From Nannochloropsis salina CCMP1776 (lineage: Eukaryota; Sar; Eustigmatophyceae; Eustigmatales; Monodopsidaceae), in assembly GCA_004565275.1 (NCBI GenBank), contig SDOX01000011.1, positions 25,116-89,115 of the forward strand: a stretch of DNA of 64,000 bases, written 5' to 3'. The notes below the pieces were generated by a model. The model did not search any database. It was not told the DNA's origin and was given only the letters and a program-made list of their open reading frames with translations. Both the position numbers and the translations under genes were made by a program. Positions 1-10,472 of this stretch are shown here, piece after piece (within the stretch, counting starts at the first letter, position 1; each line of letters starts with the position of its first letter).

Positions 1-69
1 TCCCTCCCTCCCTCCCTCCCTCCCTCCCTCCCTCCCTCCCTCCCCTATCTCCCTCCCTCCCTCCCCCCC
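1..69. repeat. (TCCC)n microsatellite inside an intron
   Basis: Near-perfect TCCC repeats fill the left edge and are broken by one ctatc interruption near position 46. Read on the minus strand they are GGGA repeats lying directly after the 5' splice site of the flanking minus-strand gene, so this is intron sequence. The tract runs off the window. Confidence 0.9.
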
Positions 70-71
70 AC

Positions 72-911
72 CTGGTATCGCTCCGCCAACTGGCGCATCT
101 CCCTTTCGGGATGATACTTCATCTCCAAGGCCACCATGCTTGCGGGAGGCTCCTGCGTCAAGACCTGCGCCAGGACCGTCGCCAGCCACCCTACCACCAC
201 CCGCTGGGCCCACCCGGCCCCGGCCAGGCGGAGGGAGAAGGCGGGAAAGTCCAGGCTTTGCGACGACGCCGGGGCCGCGGGCGAGGAAGACGGATGGCCA
301 AAGACGACCCGTACGGCTGCTTCGACCGCCGAAACCCCCGGCCCATACACGGCACGCAACAAAGTCTCCACGTCGCGCGCGTCCACACACCCGCCCTCGG
401 CCCCTCTTCCTCCTCCACCGAGGCCCATGAGGTTGCCTTGATTGCCTAAAAGCGCCGAAGAGACCTGGCCCCTAAACAGGGAATCGCCCCCTCCGCCCCT
501 CCCTCCACCCCTTCCTCCCCCTCCCTCCAGCCTTCGCAGTCCCATGACCTCGTACACTCGGAAGGCCAGCTTCATACGCTGCTCTGCGCTGCCCATTAAC
601 AACACTGCGGCCATGCACATGAAGTCATCCATAACCACAAGACCTTGTCCTCTTCCTCCCTCCCTTCTTCCACCCGCCGTCGCGTCTATTGCATCAAATA
701 GAGTCCGTACCACAACGACGGGCATGGCGGGGAAGGCTTCCAAAACATGCCGATGAAAGGTCCGCTGGTCGATCCCGTCTCCCCTTCCTCCATCATTTGC
801 ATTTACGCTTAAGCGACTGAATCCTTCCTCCACGCGCTGGCTTAATTCCGGCCCCAGCAACCCTGCTGCCTCGTCAGGGGTGAGGAGGCGAGTTGATGCA
901 TATGCACCCAT
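72..911 (-). CDS. mEAK7/TLDC1-like EF-hand protein, N-terminal exon (partial)
   Basis: This is the 5' exon of a gene that continues beyond the left edge. The first in-frame ATG is at 911 and gives MGAYAST, which fits an N-myristoylation signal (Gly2, Ser6); mEAK7/TLDC1 is also myristoylated at Gly2. The visible 280 residues are helical and EF-hand-like, with a DxxxF-type segment followed by a region of Gly/Arg low complexity. The order resembles the N-terminal half of mEAK7, a lysosomal TLDc protein acting in alternative mTOR signalling. The TLDc domain itself would lie outside the window, so the family call is tentative. The exon ends at CAG before GTGGGGG at 71, and the intron is the GGGA repeat. 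The reading frame stays open upstream of 911, so a 5' coding exon cannot be excluded. The gene is divergent from the uL15m gene. Confidence 0.5.
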
Positions 912-1532
912 GACCTCAAGTGTGTCCTGTTGCGGACGTGATACCCCGGTTACTGCTTTAATAAAAATGAAGGGTTTACTCGTGTAATGCCCTGACAATT
1001 CACTAATTCTGGCTGCTTCGTACAGAAGGGACTAGAATTTACTGCTGCCCTCTCCCCTCTCATACGATGGAGAGCTGCGCCGGCAGCACCCGCCACAGAC
1101 AATATGGACGACCTGTAAAACATGCGTGTGAGGATATGTCAATGTTGCCCAATATAGCACGCACCGACATGTGTGTACCGTTCTTCCGCAGGAGAACTTC
1201 TTTTGTTTTGTGAACAGGGCGGAGGAAAGTAACGCGCAGCATCGAGGGGAGGGAGCGAAGAGAGAGCGAAGAGGCCGCAGGGGAAAGCCCGGGCTTGCAG
1301 CATAAGCCCCCGAATATAACTACACTTGACCACGTCAAGCCCTCACATGGGCAGGGCAGGATGCGGTGGGTGCAAGGAAATCGCGGCTTGCATGTGGAGG
1401 ATGTTAATTCTTGACGGGATGGTCATGGCACTGTCCATGTCTCCTCTTAGCTTGTATCCCGTCGCGGCGTGCGTTCCTACTTCTCAATGCTTTTCATTTA
1501 CACGGCACATCAAAACCCCTCACAGAGACGGT
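912..1532. promoter_or_regulatory. Divergent intergenic region, mEAK7-like / uL15m
   Basis: About 620 bp separate the two opposed start codons. Nothing in it looks like a coding exon: ORFs on both strands are short and carry no recognisable motif. It presumably holds both promoters and 5' UTRs. No TATA box or named operator was recognised. Confidence 0.4.
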
Positions 1533-2720
1533 ATGCTCTCGGTGTTGTCAAGAAATGTTCGCACTATCGGTGGATGGGACAGAAGAAGGATAGGTGGTGT
1601 ACTGCGGGCGCTGCCCCTGCTATCTTCACAATCACCATCAAGTGGTGCGACACCACCGGGAGAGCCGCGTATGGGAATAAGTGCCTCGTCAATTTTAGTT
1701 GCGCATTTTTCTACCGGCTCTTTCCTCAGTCTAAGTGACCTCCATGACAATCCAGGGGCTAAACGAGAGGTACGTGGACATGCACCCTTAGAGGGCAGCT
1801 TTTACCGGCCTTTCGAATGGAGGCCACGCTTCTCAACTAAGCAGGTTCTGTTTGTCACGCACTTTTTAACCCCCTCTACCTGCACAGCGCAAACGCGTGG
1901 GTCGGGGCATTGGTTCTGGATCCGGGAAAACGTCAGGCAGGGGCATGAATGGGCAGAAGAAACGATCGAGCGTGAACATCCCCCAGGGCTTTGAAGGCGG
2001 TCAGACGCCCATGCATCGCCGCTTGCCCAAGACAGGGTTCAAGAACATGTACGTACCACATATTTGCGCGGATTTTGCGAAGGGACGGGCGAATCCTTGC
2101 GTGTACACCTGTCTTGCACGCAACGCTGCCCGCTCTGTGGCACCTCCCGACGCTCGTTTTCACAACTCTCTTCCTTACCTCCCTAACCGTGACGACACAG
2201 CTGGGCGGAGCCTCTGACCCCACTCTTCGTTGGGACGGTGCAAAATTGGATCGACATGGGCCGTCTCGTGGTTCCTGCCGACCGCTTGATGACGATGAAG
2301 GACCTGGTGGACGCCGGGATCTTCAAAGCGAACAGAGTGAAGCACGGCATCAAGCTGTTGGCCCGAGGGGGCGAACACGTCCACACCCCTTTCCACATCG
2401 AGGTCTCCCGGGCATCTTTGGGGGCGATTGACGCCGTGGAGAAGGCGGGGGGAACTGTTACCTGCGTGCACTTCAACCGACTGGCCCTGCGCGCCTTGTT
2501 GAAGCCCGAGGCATTCCGGGTCCCCGTGCTGGGGGAGGACGGTCAAGTAGAGGAGACGTTGCAACTACCCAGACGGGCCCGGCCACCTCCCCGCTTGATG
2601 CCCCTTTACCTGGATAGTGACCGGAGGGGGTACCTGTCTCCCGAGGTGCAGCGGAGGAACAAGGGCCTTTTCAACGGCCAAGTCACGAGCGAGGAGATAC
2701 CCAAGCTGGCTTTGGATTAG
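1533..2720 (+). CDS. MRPL15: Mitochondrial (or organellar) large-subunit ribosomal protein uL15
   Basis: The gene has three predicted exons: 1533-1769, 1888-2052 and 2211-2720, all joined in phase 0. The middle exon carries the L15 signature [19 protein letters not shown] followed by [15 protein letters not shown]. The last exon begins in the strand reading [10 protein letters not shown] and contains the L15 fold segment GIKLLARG. Exon 1 contributes a basic, Ser-rich presequence (start [14 protein letters not shown]) and the family motif [10 protein letters not shown]. The product is 303 residues. Bacterial L15 is about 145, and the extra length at both ends is typical of mitochondrial uL15m. 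It would bind the large rRNA in the organelle ribosome. Targeting to mitochondria rather than the plastid is inferred from the presequence. In-frame ATGs exist upstream, so the start is a choice. It converges on IFT172 with a gap of about 140 bp. Confidence 0.88.
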
Positions 2721-2859
2721 GCTAATCAATGCTCTATAAAGAAAAAACATGCCCGGGAGATGTGCTGATGCGAATGGGAGCAAGTGAAAGCCGTCCAACT
2801 CGGAGTTGCTCCTTGTCGTAGGGTCGCGCAAAACAGGCTGTTCCCATTCTTTCTTTTTG

Positions 2860-5800
2860 TCAGGAAAATGTCGTTACTTTAGCCTTCTCCGCCATTTCAG
2901 TTATAGTATCTGATGGGCGTTTCCTTCCTGTCACGGGACACAAATGAAAGCTCTCCACCCACACATCCATATCCTGCCTCGCGGCAAGACACTCTTCATT
3001 CTTTGTACCCCATTCGGCTTCAAATACACCGACACGCCCCTCTTTCGAGGGTAAAGTATCCAACGGATAGCCAGTCAGGGCACACCATTTAACTCCTAGT
3101 CTCCTCGCCTGAGGCCCCGGAGCTGGGGAGTACAAGCCTTCGTACAAGGTGCCCGGCGCCTGCGCAGGGGATAAGATAGGCGTGGCTCTGGCCGTGCTTT
3201 TCGCGTCTTCGAATGGTGGGGATTCGAAGTCGGCACGCGCGTGAATCGCACACACGGACAAGATCCAATTCCTGGCTTCGTCCCTTGCTGTCTCCTTCAG
3301 GTAGTGCTGACCTGGGAGGGGGTGGGTGACCCGCGGCAAGGCTGTGAACTCAGCCAGGCCGGTAAGTTCGATCGGTGCGCCTTCTCCCTCCTCCTCCGCT
3401 GCCCCATCGCGACGTTTCTCCATCGCTCCCTGAAGCTTGTCCTCGATGGCTTCGGCCAGATCCACGTACCGATTAAGAAGAAGGAAAGCCAAATGATGAT
3501 AGGACAAGTTCAGCTCCTCGCTCTCCCCATTTTGAGCTCGACGACGAATCAGCGTCCCTGCCACGTAGTACGCTTTATCCAAAGGAATGATTGCGGGGGC
3601 ATACCGTAGCAGTGTCACCGCCACTTTGCAGGCAAGCGTTAGAAGAGGTACGTGAGGAGGGTTTGACAGCTCGCGTCTCCCTTCACCAACGGTCCTGGTG
3701 CCAGTAATGCCGCCAAGAAGTGTGAGTAGAGCTGTCAGGATGTGGGAATAATGCACGCACGAAAACATTTTCTCGAAATCCTCGAGTTTTTCGACGTCAT
3801 TTTTTTCTTGTATGTCTTTATCTCGTCTGCCAGCGGCGTCAACCTGGTTGCCTGTGACCTTTTCCGTCTTTTCTTCAATCGCCCGGTGTTGCCGTAAGGC
3901 TTTTAACAAAATTTGTCGTAGATCCCGGAGGAGCTTCCCCAGGATCTTGCCTTGTTGCAGCTCCTCTTCCAAGCTTTGATGGTAAAAAAGGGCCCGAAGC
4001 AATTTTCTATACAGATCAAGGTGAGTCAGAGGCGACGGTCCCCCGCTGGCCGTGAGGGCGCCAACAGCTTCTTCCACAACGTGCAATGAAATGAATTTCT
4101 CTATGCCAAGGATTTGCTGGACTTGAAAGGCGATCATATCGTCCCACAGAAGCTGCAGCAGTCCATTTTTTTTGTCACCGGTCCCGCAATTGTCCTTCTC
4201 TGCTTGGTGAGCAAGCATGCTGTAAACGTGCGTCCATTCTTGCCTCTGGCCGAGATACTCCAGGGCCTGTCGAAGGGGAGCTATATCTGCTGGGCCCGTG
4301 AGGGTCAGAATGTCATCATTGCCGGCCTGGACAGATGAGGGAGGGTCTGAACGATACGAGGAATCGGAGGGAGACTGAAGCGTTTTATTGCCCTCGGCGA
4401 CCGAGACAATGTGAGAAAGTTTGAATGGAAGGTAGCTGTGGGCGACCCGAAATGCATCCGGCCAAAGCTCCTGCTTCATGTACATTTTTAAAGCTTTTTC
4501 CGGCAGTCCCGCTTTCAGATAGAGAGACTCCGCCTCCTTCAATTTGAAAATCTTGATGGCTGTCTTATGATTTGAATACTTGAACCCGTTATGGGGCCGT
4601 GCTGGCTGGCCAATTAAAGCGTTCGCCTGGGCCTCTAGGACGGTGGGTAAGAAGGAAGGTTCGTACTCGTCCGCTAGCCGTCGGGCTCTCACGAAATCCT
4701 GCACCGATTCAGATACATACATTTTGATGGCATCGGCGGGGGCCTTGGCCAGCAAATATGATTCTTCCGCCTCGCGGTACAGACCGTGTTTTTGTTGGTG
4801 TCGAGCGTGCTGATGATGCACTGCTGCCGTTCGAGAAGGGAAACCAAGATCACATACTTTGAGCGCATACGCGAAGTCATGACAGGCCGTAGCGTGGTCG
4901 ATCGCAGATTGAATCTGATTGTGAGATGCGAGCAACTGCAAGCCTTTTTCAATGCCGAGGGTTTTGGCCTCGGCGTAGAGCGTTTCAACAGACAAGGAAG
5001 AGGAGTTTTTGCGATTCGAGATTGCAGGAGACGGTTCCTGGGGCTGTTCTAAAGCTGAAGAAGACGCTTTGCTATCGTAGACGTCAAGCGCCCCGCAAAA
5101 GGACCCTACAACCAGCCGTGTACCATCTGGGCTCCAGGCAAGGGCTGTGGCACTGTACATATTCGGTACATGATGTATGCCAAGCTGTTTTACAGGGACG
5201 GATTCGCCCGCTCCATCCGCGTTGCACGTGGCCTGCCCGCAAGAGTAGATGTACAGCGCATTGAAATTTGCAAGCACGAGCATGCGACCCGTTAGGGCTG
5301 CGCAGATGAACTCCCTGCAGGGTGTCGTGGAGGTGGAGTGGTCGTAGACGTGGAAGACGTGGCCTGACTCTGGGTTGTACAGAGCGACACGCCCATCGCT
5401 CCCCGCCGCTACTACCGACGCAGGGGTCCAAGCCAGGGCGAAAGCCGCACATGTATGCTGTGTTAGCACAGAAGAGGAAGAAGGCGAGGAAGTACTTCGC
5501 AGCGAATGTCGATAGAGGCGACCGTCGTAATGTGCTGAGATAAAAGCGCTTACGCCATCTGGATGCAGAGAAATAGCAACGACAAAGCTAGCGCCTAAGG
5601 AGGAAGCAAGCGCTGTAGATCGGTGGCGTTTCAGGTCGCCTTTTACTACCGTTCCATCAGCGAGTCCATAGACCAGGAAAGGATCTTCAGCAGCCAGCTT
5701 TGTCGGCCAGAGCAAGCATGTCGTGGGGATCGCGTGCAAAAATTTGTAACAAATACTTTTTTTGCTACCCCAATCGTGTCCAATCTTGTAAATGCATATG

Positions 5801-6156
5801 CTTCCATCCGTCTGTGCGACGGCTAATTTCGTTGAGTCCGGTGAAAAGGCCAATCCTTTGACAGCATATGATAAAGTATTTTCCATTTCCTTCATGCAGG
5901 CAGCACGGACACCTTTACAAGGGGTTCCGTCGGCCATTTTCTCTTCTTTTTTTTCCTCATTTTTTCTGGCACATTTTGTCAAAAATTTATCTTTTCTCTT
6001 TCCATCACTAGTATCGTACAGCCATATCATTCGGCTCCCGGTTGCAACCGCTACCTTTTTAGCGTCTGGTGACCAGGCGAGGGCCGTGATCTTATCCAAT
6101 GGATTAAAAGGCTCCAGGCAGCAGTGTCGCCAAGATTTCATGTGCTGTAGCACCAT
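2860..6156 (-). CDS. IFT172: IFT172-like intraflagellar transport protein, internally shortened
   Basis: One uninterrupted reading frame encodes 1098 residues. The N-terminus (MVLQHMKSW, then ITALAWSPDAKKVAVATG) matches the start of IFT172. The first WD40 propeller follows to about residue 390, including GLAFSPDSTKLAVAQTDG and GLADGTVV. After a Ser/Pro-rich linker the protein resumes directly in the late TPR region (AEAKTLGIEKGLQLLASHNQ). It continues to the typical C-terminus with PLDKAYYVAG, FLLLNRYVDLAEAIED, LPGQHYLKE and CALTGYPLD. IFT172 is normally about 1750 residues and has two propellers. The second propeller and the first half of the TPR solenoid are absent without any frame break. 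IFT172 is a peripheral IFT-B subunit in cilia. A 3' splice site (TTTTTTCAG) at about 6204-6210 suggests an upstream exon or 5' UTR intron; ATG at 6192 is an alternative start. Confidence 0.85.
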   Translation of the reverse strand: MVLQHMKSWRHCCLEPFNPLDKITALAWSPDAKKVAVATGSRMIWLYDTSDGKRKDKFLTKCARKNEEKKEEKMADGTPCKGVRAACMKEMENTLSYAVKGLAFSPDSTKLAVAQTDGSICIYKIGHDWGSKKSICYKFLHAIPTTCLLWPTKLAAEDPFLVYGLADGTVVKGDLKRHRSTALASSLGASFVVAISLHPDGVSAFISAHYDGRLYRHSLRSTSSPSSSSVLTQHTCAAFALAWTPASVVAAGSDGRVALYNPESGHVFHVYDHSTSTTPCREFICAALTGRMLVLANFNALYIYSCGQATCNADGAGESVPVKQLGIHHVPNMYSATALAWSPDGTRLVVGSFCGALDVYDSKASSSALEQPQEPSPAISNRKNSSSLSVETLYAEAKTLGIEKGLQLLASHNQIQSAIDHATACHDFAYALKVCDLGFPSRTAAVHHQHARHQQKHGLYREAEESYLLAKAPADAIKMYVSESVQDFVRARRLADEYEPSFLPTVLEAQANALIGQPARPHNGFKYSNHKTAIKIFKLKEAESLYLKAGLPEKALKMYMKQELWPDAFRVAHSYLPFKLSHIVSVAEGNKTLQSPSDSSYRSDPPSSVQAGNDDILTLTGPADIAPLRQALEYLGQRQEWTHVYSMLAHQAEKDNCGTGDKKNGLLQLLWDDMIAFQVQQILGIEKFISLHVVEEAVGALTASGGPSPLTHLDLYRKLLRALFYHQSLEEELQQGKILGKLLRDLRQILLKALRQHRAIEEKTEKVTGNQVDAAGRRDKDIQEKNDVEKLEDFEKMFSCVHYSHILTALLTLLGGITGTRTVGEGRRELSNPPHVPLLTLACKVAVTLLRYAPAIIPLDKAYYVAGTLIRRRAQNGESEELNLSYHHLAFLLLNRYVDLAEAIEDKLQGAMEKRRDGAAEEEGEGAPIELTGLAEFTALPRVTHPLPGQHYLKETARDEARNWILSVCAIHARADFESPPFEDAKSTARATPILSPAQAPGTLYEGLYSPAPGPQARRLGVKWCALTGYPLDTLPSKEGRVGVFEAEWGTKNEECLAARQDMDVWVESFHLCPVTGRKRPSDTITEMAEKAKVTTFS

Positions 6157-6959
6157 TTTCGCTCTGCTGAAAATTCGAAATTGCATGTTCATCTTAGAGG
6201 CGTCTGAAAAAACAAAGAGCGTTTTATAAAAATTGACGTGTTTTGTCAGCGAGGTTTTTTTGGGACTCCTCGCTCGTCGTCGCCGGTAACGGAAAGTCAA
6301 AAAAATAGATAGGGACACGCCGACACTCGTTGTATCCCCCCCCAAAAAAGAAGCTGACATGGAACCTTTTCTGAGTACGGAAGTGATGATATCTTGCGAA
6401 AATGGAATCGAGAGAGGTAATGCATGACCCAAAAAAGGATCTCTCTTGCTTCCACTAGGAACCTCCCCGTCGTGAACTCCTTCTATGCCAATTATTCCTC
6501 CAGGCAATATCAGTAAGCGCGCCCCACAAACCACACTTCATGTCACTTGAGCGGGCGCCGATATATCTATCGACATATTTGGTCTTTTCTAGCTCGAATA
6601 TTATGATCGGGAGTGCATGTGTCGTTGCAGAACACAACAGAAGCTATTTATGTGTTGATCTGCTACGAAGCAATCAAGGCGTTGCCTTCCATCCTGACAA
6701 TTATAAGCTCAACACCATCATCATCTCTTACATTTGTCAACACTGATAAACGGGCAATAAGTATTAGTCAGGTAATGAGTTCTACGTTTACTTTTGCATA
6801 ACAATCCAGGCATATGCACATATATGTCTTCAGAAAAATTCGAGGATGCTAAGATGTAGAAAACACTGGGGTGAGCATAATAAATCAGAGCAGGAATAGG
6901 GCACCATCACCATCAGTTAGTTATATTGTCTGCAGGGTTTAGTGAAAATGGAAAGGATG

Positions 6960-6966
6960 AAAAAAA
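6960..6966 (-). terminator. RNA polymerase III T-run terminator
   Basis: Seven consecutive T residues on the minus strand begin six bases past the tRNA discriminator base, as expected for a pol III terminator of the tRNA-Thr gene. Confidence 0.75.
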
Positions 6967-6972
6967 GGAAAT

Positions 6973-7044
6973 AGGCTCCGCCCGGGATTGATCCGGGGAC
7001 CTGTGCATTACAAGTGCACCGCTCTACCACTGAGCCACAAAGCC
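6973..7044 (-). tRNA. trnT: tRNA-Thr (anticodon UGU)
   Basis: The minus strand folds as a complete cloverleaf of 72 nt including the discriminator. The acceptor stem is GGCTTTG with CGGAGCC (two G-T pairs), the D arm is GCTC/GAGC and the anticodon stem is GTGCA/TGCAC. The loop is CTTGTAA, which gives anticodon TGT. The T arm is CCCGG/CCGGG. There is no intron and no encoded CCA. A T7 run follows as a pol III terminator. It reads ACA threonine codons in cytosolic translation. Confidence 0.93.
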
Positions 7045-8074
7045 GTGCAAACCAGTCTTTAGTGGAACTGCACAAATATAAAATTATATATCTGAGGTTT
7101 TACTTACTTGATTTCTGTAAATGCTATGGTGGCTGTCTGGTTATTTAAATCGCTCCTACGCCATCTGCACTTTGCCTGTGCAACGTAAGATCTCTGTTAC
7201 AGAAAGTGCAGTAGACAAATTGCTTACAAATAAGCAGGTCTTACGATTAATGATTTTTTGTTATGGACGTGTAGCCATGCCGCAAGAAGTTTGGAACAAT
7301 AATGTCAAAGCAACACCTCGATCCTTACATCCACCAAAATTCATCAATTTGATCACACAATAGATTTATCGACTCACGACTTGAAAACTGTAGCGCGGTA
7401 AAGGCATCGTCAGAGTTGTGTGATCGCCTTCGTTCACGCGTTACGTAACAAGACGCTTACAGCAACACTACGCGAGCCACAAAAAGTCGGAAAAGGTTTG
7501 TTTACTGCAAGGGATGCGGATAATAACGTTTTTGTAGACTTTTCGTGGATTTTCGCCACAAACAGGTGGCAAACATCTTCCGAAGCACTCAAAGAAAGAG
7601 GGGCGGAGCAGTCGAAGCCCCAAACGACACGGTGACAGGCGCAAACGAGAGGAAGCCATAAGGCCGCATTTAAATACGTAGTGGAGAGCAATAAAGATTA
7701 TCTGGGATTATTTGTAGTGAGAGTAACGTCGAGTCATCGAGTATCTCAACTCAACCTGACCACCGTGCAAGCTTGCTGAAAACTCTACAGGAGATAAGGC
7801 TGTCAAAAGTGATACCGATAGGAAAGCCTTCATCTCGAGAGCACTAAAAAAGGACTTATACGTGGTTTTCAGCCATCACATATGACAATAATTTACCAGT
7901 TAAGCCATGTGTAAGGTCATTCTGATAGTGTAACTCATACTAAATAGAATATAAAACACGCAAAATTCACCATTCATTGCGAGTCATCTACTTTGGGAGC
8001 CATACGAAATCTTGCACTCTCAATAAAAATTTGATTAAGAAATTATTTGTAGTGATCCTCATCATATAGAATCC
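7045..8074. other. Intergenic, no gene seen
   Basis: About 1 kb of AT-richer sequence lies between the tRNA and the first glycosyltransferase gene. The ORFs present (up to 85 codons) lack recognisable motifs and plausible splice partners. No repeat or RNA gene was recognised. Confidence 0.5.
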
Positions 8075-9297
8075 TCTGTATCATGTAAATACGTCAAGGG
8101 GTGGTATTGACCGCCCTTGCAGGCCTCTGCGTGCGCACCCGTCTCTAGAACCTCGAGCTGGTTTATTGTGTGTATGATGAAGATACGTTACTATGACGCA
8201 AGGATTTCATTTTGCTAAAGAGAAACAGGAGCAACTGTCACATGCACTGACCAGATTCATCGTTAGGATCCGTCTGCTTACCTCATCGCGCAGCTCGAAC
8301 CATTTGTTTTTGAAATATTCGCATGCCTCTTTATGAGTATTGATACATGACCAAGGCTTTTGACAGACCGTGAAATGCACGCTCTTCACTGAAGGAAACA
8401 GGCTAGCGTTTTTGCACTGCGGTTGATCAAACATGGTGTTGTACTTGCAGTGGTCCAATTGCAACGACAATTCTGGATCAGAAAGGCTCAGAAAGTAGTA
8501 CGGCAGCAATCCTGGGAATGAAAGAATGATCCAAGTCAAAACAAAGCTTCCGTCTCTCTCCATCCCCATGCGCCTGTACGCACACATCCTTGTAACCATC
8601 ACGAACCTTGAATAGTCATGCCGCCATAGCCCCATCCAATGCCCTCCCCACCCCACCCTGAGCCCTGCCGGAAATCGCCGATCTTAACAGTGTCCACCAG
8701 CCGCTCAAACTCCGTCACGTTGGGACGGAGCAATAAGAAACCCCCTTGCACCATGCAAGCATTCAATCTTTTGTTCGTCATGCCGTAGTCACATGTATAC
8801 ATAAAGATCTTGTCCTCCTTGTCAAAAAGCTCATCCATGGGCTGCAGAAGCATCGAGTCCATATCCAAGTGTACTACCCGATGATAGTCTGTCAGTGTCC
8901 ACGCGTACAGCTTCAAAAGCTCCGTCGCCCCACAGCAGCCATTTTTCGCTATGTGTTCCCGCAAGAAGGTGCCCTGGATATCGGAGATATCCACAGGAAT
9001 ATCCCGCTCTATCACACTGTTACATTCGGATCAAAAGAGGAGGATCGTTAGTAGCTTACATCTCTGTAAAATGGCTCTCTATTCTGGATGCAACGCGTCC
9101 TGAGCTTCCGATCAAAATACCATACTTACTGCCAGCCCGACCGACGGAGTGCCGCACGCGAGGTAGTGACGTTTGGATGCACTATAGCGATTAAATCCAC
9201 GCCGTATTTTGAGGTTGCGGAGGCCTTTCGAATGCCATGGGCCAGAACTGCGGCGCCGTCTGAGTGGGTACCATCCGCTGTCACCGAGATTACGTAC
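8075..9297. repeat. Segmental duplication, copy A (pair with 10473-11695)
   Basis: A direct repeat of about 1.22 kb recurs at an offset of 2398 bp. By eye only about four mismatches were found (near 8083, 8836, 9067 and 9131), so identity is about 99.7%. It spans the 3' flank, the last three exons, all introns and the final part of exon 1 of the GT8-like gene. It ends abruptly inside a codon stretch of exon 1. The 933 bp between the genes is not duplicated. Confidence 0.95.
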
Positions 9298-9539
9298 GCG
9301 ATGGTCTTGCGGTTCAATGTGCTTGGTGGATATAGTGCCGTGGAATACAACGACGATGCAACCGATGCTATATTCTGAAAGCGGTACTGCTGGATCACAC
9401 CCTTCATCCAGAAGAAGTACGAAACGAGCACCACAAAGCTGATGACATAAATAAGAATACAGAGTGGTGACTTCCACTTTTTTTTTGTCAACATTTGCTT
9501 GCTAAATCTTGGTCCCTTATTCATCACGAATCTTGACAT
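8191..9539 (-). CDS. GT8-like glycosyltransferase, type II membrane protein (copy A)
   Basis: There are four predicted exons on the minus strand: 9130-9539, 8607-9016, 8282-8511 and 8191-8214 (357 residues). The first intron has a TACTAAC branch point. Exon 1 gives a short cytosolic tail and a hydrophobic anchor (residues about 25-45, SPLCILIYVISFVVLVSYFF). It then enters the catalytic domain at AYVISVTADGTHSDGAAVLA. The domain carries the metal-binding DxD motif in VVHLDMDSMLLQPMDELFD, the acceptor-site block MVQGGFLLLRPNV and GGMTIQG. It ends in the glycogenin-type C-terminal motif HFTVCQKPWSC. This arrangement is that of Golgi GT8 enzymes of the glycogenin/PGSIP group. The sugar donor and acceptor cannot be read from sequence. 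It is tandem with a near-identical copy that has another N-terminus. Confidence 0.82.
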
Positions 9540-10472
9540 CGTAGCCCCTGTGAATGCTTAGTTACTAGGAGCATGCATAAAGAATTTTATGTTTGTCATC
9601 TATCGCTCGGAGAAATTTTGAAATGCGTCAAGCTACAGCTCAACAGGCCAGATTGCGTAGTCGTCATTTTTTACAGCGCTATGATGATCAGGACAAACTT
9701 AAACATATTTTTTGGACCATGCCTCGCGAAGACTTGTTGTGGGTGGTCAAATCTTGTCCCACACATCTCTTGGCCCATGATCATATTGGACTGGGGCTCA
9801 GCGTAGTAGGGCTTCGGTACTTGGCCGGTTAATCGTAGATTAACGGCTCCCTTTCCGCAAGCTTGAGTTTAGAGTACAATATGTATGTAAATGTATATAT
9901 AGAGAGGGAGATGAATATGTCAAGTCACAAAAGTCGGCTGGATTGCGTATTTTTTTAAGGTTTAAATGCTAGGAAAAAAAGACAGAAATTAGGATACTGC
10001 TACGAATCTGAGGAAAGAGATACAACGATTGGCGGAATGAGGGCATTGTACGTCACTATGCGTGTATATAGCTTCTCAACCGAGATAATCATATTTTTGA
10101 CCAAGTGGCCGCAAAAGAGTGCAGACGGACGTTTCACGTTGAACACCTTCCAGCGAGAACTACTCCGGAAGATCTCGGTGGTGACACAAAGTAAACGGAC
10201 TCGATTGAAATGTGAGACGCGTAGTGTACTTATCAGAGGGATCCCTTCAATTTTCCTTCCGATATTTATCGCTGGACTCAAGTGGGATCCACTACTTCAT
10301 CCCGCATTAGATAAAAAAATTGCCTTTGCCCTGCGGCCATTTATACACATGTTGCTCTTTTCAAAGTTGTCAAAAAACTATTGCCACTGCGAGCCTGTCA
10401 TTGACGCGTATAATTTCAATAATTTTTTATACAAATATGCTTGTCTCTGTGGCTTCTTCCACTGACAAATTT
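9540..10472. other. Intergenic between the two GT8-like genes
   Basis: This 933 bp is unique sequence, unlike its flanks. It presumably holds the promoter of copy A and the 3' flank of copy B. Apart from the small ORF at 9623 and an ORF at 10037-10465 with no recognisable motif, nothing was seen. Confidence 0.5.
9623..9832 (+). CDS. Possible small protein, unknown (69 aa)
   Basis: An ATG-started frame of 69 residues begins 84 bp upstream of, and divergent from, GT8-like copy A. The sequence is basic at the start (QQARLRSRHFLQRY), then amphipathic (KHIFWTMPREDLLWVVK), and ends in GLSVVGLRYLAG. The composition is protein-like, but no family was recognised and chance cannot be excluded at this length. 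Confidence 0.2.
   Translation: MRQATAQQARLRSRHFLQRYDDQDKLKHIFWTMPREDLLWVVKSCPTHLLAHDHIGLGLSVVGLRYLAG

Noticed and set aside
1060-1338. Minus-strand 92-codon ORF upstream of the mEAK7-like gene
   Set aside because: No recognisable domain; it lies in the presumed divergent promoter and 5' UTR region.
10037-10465. A 142-codon plus-strand ORF between the GT8-like genes
   Set aside because: No motif and no support from splice sites; the length is compatible with chance in AT-rich sequence.
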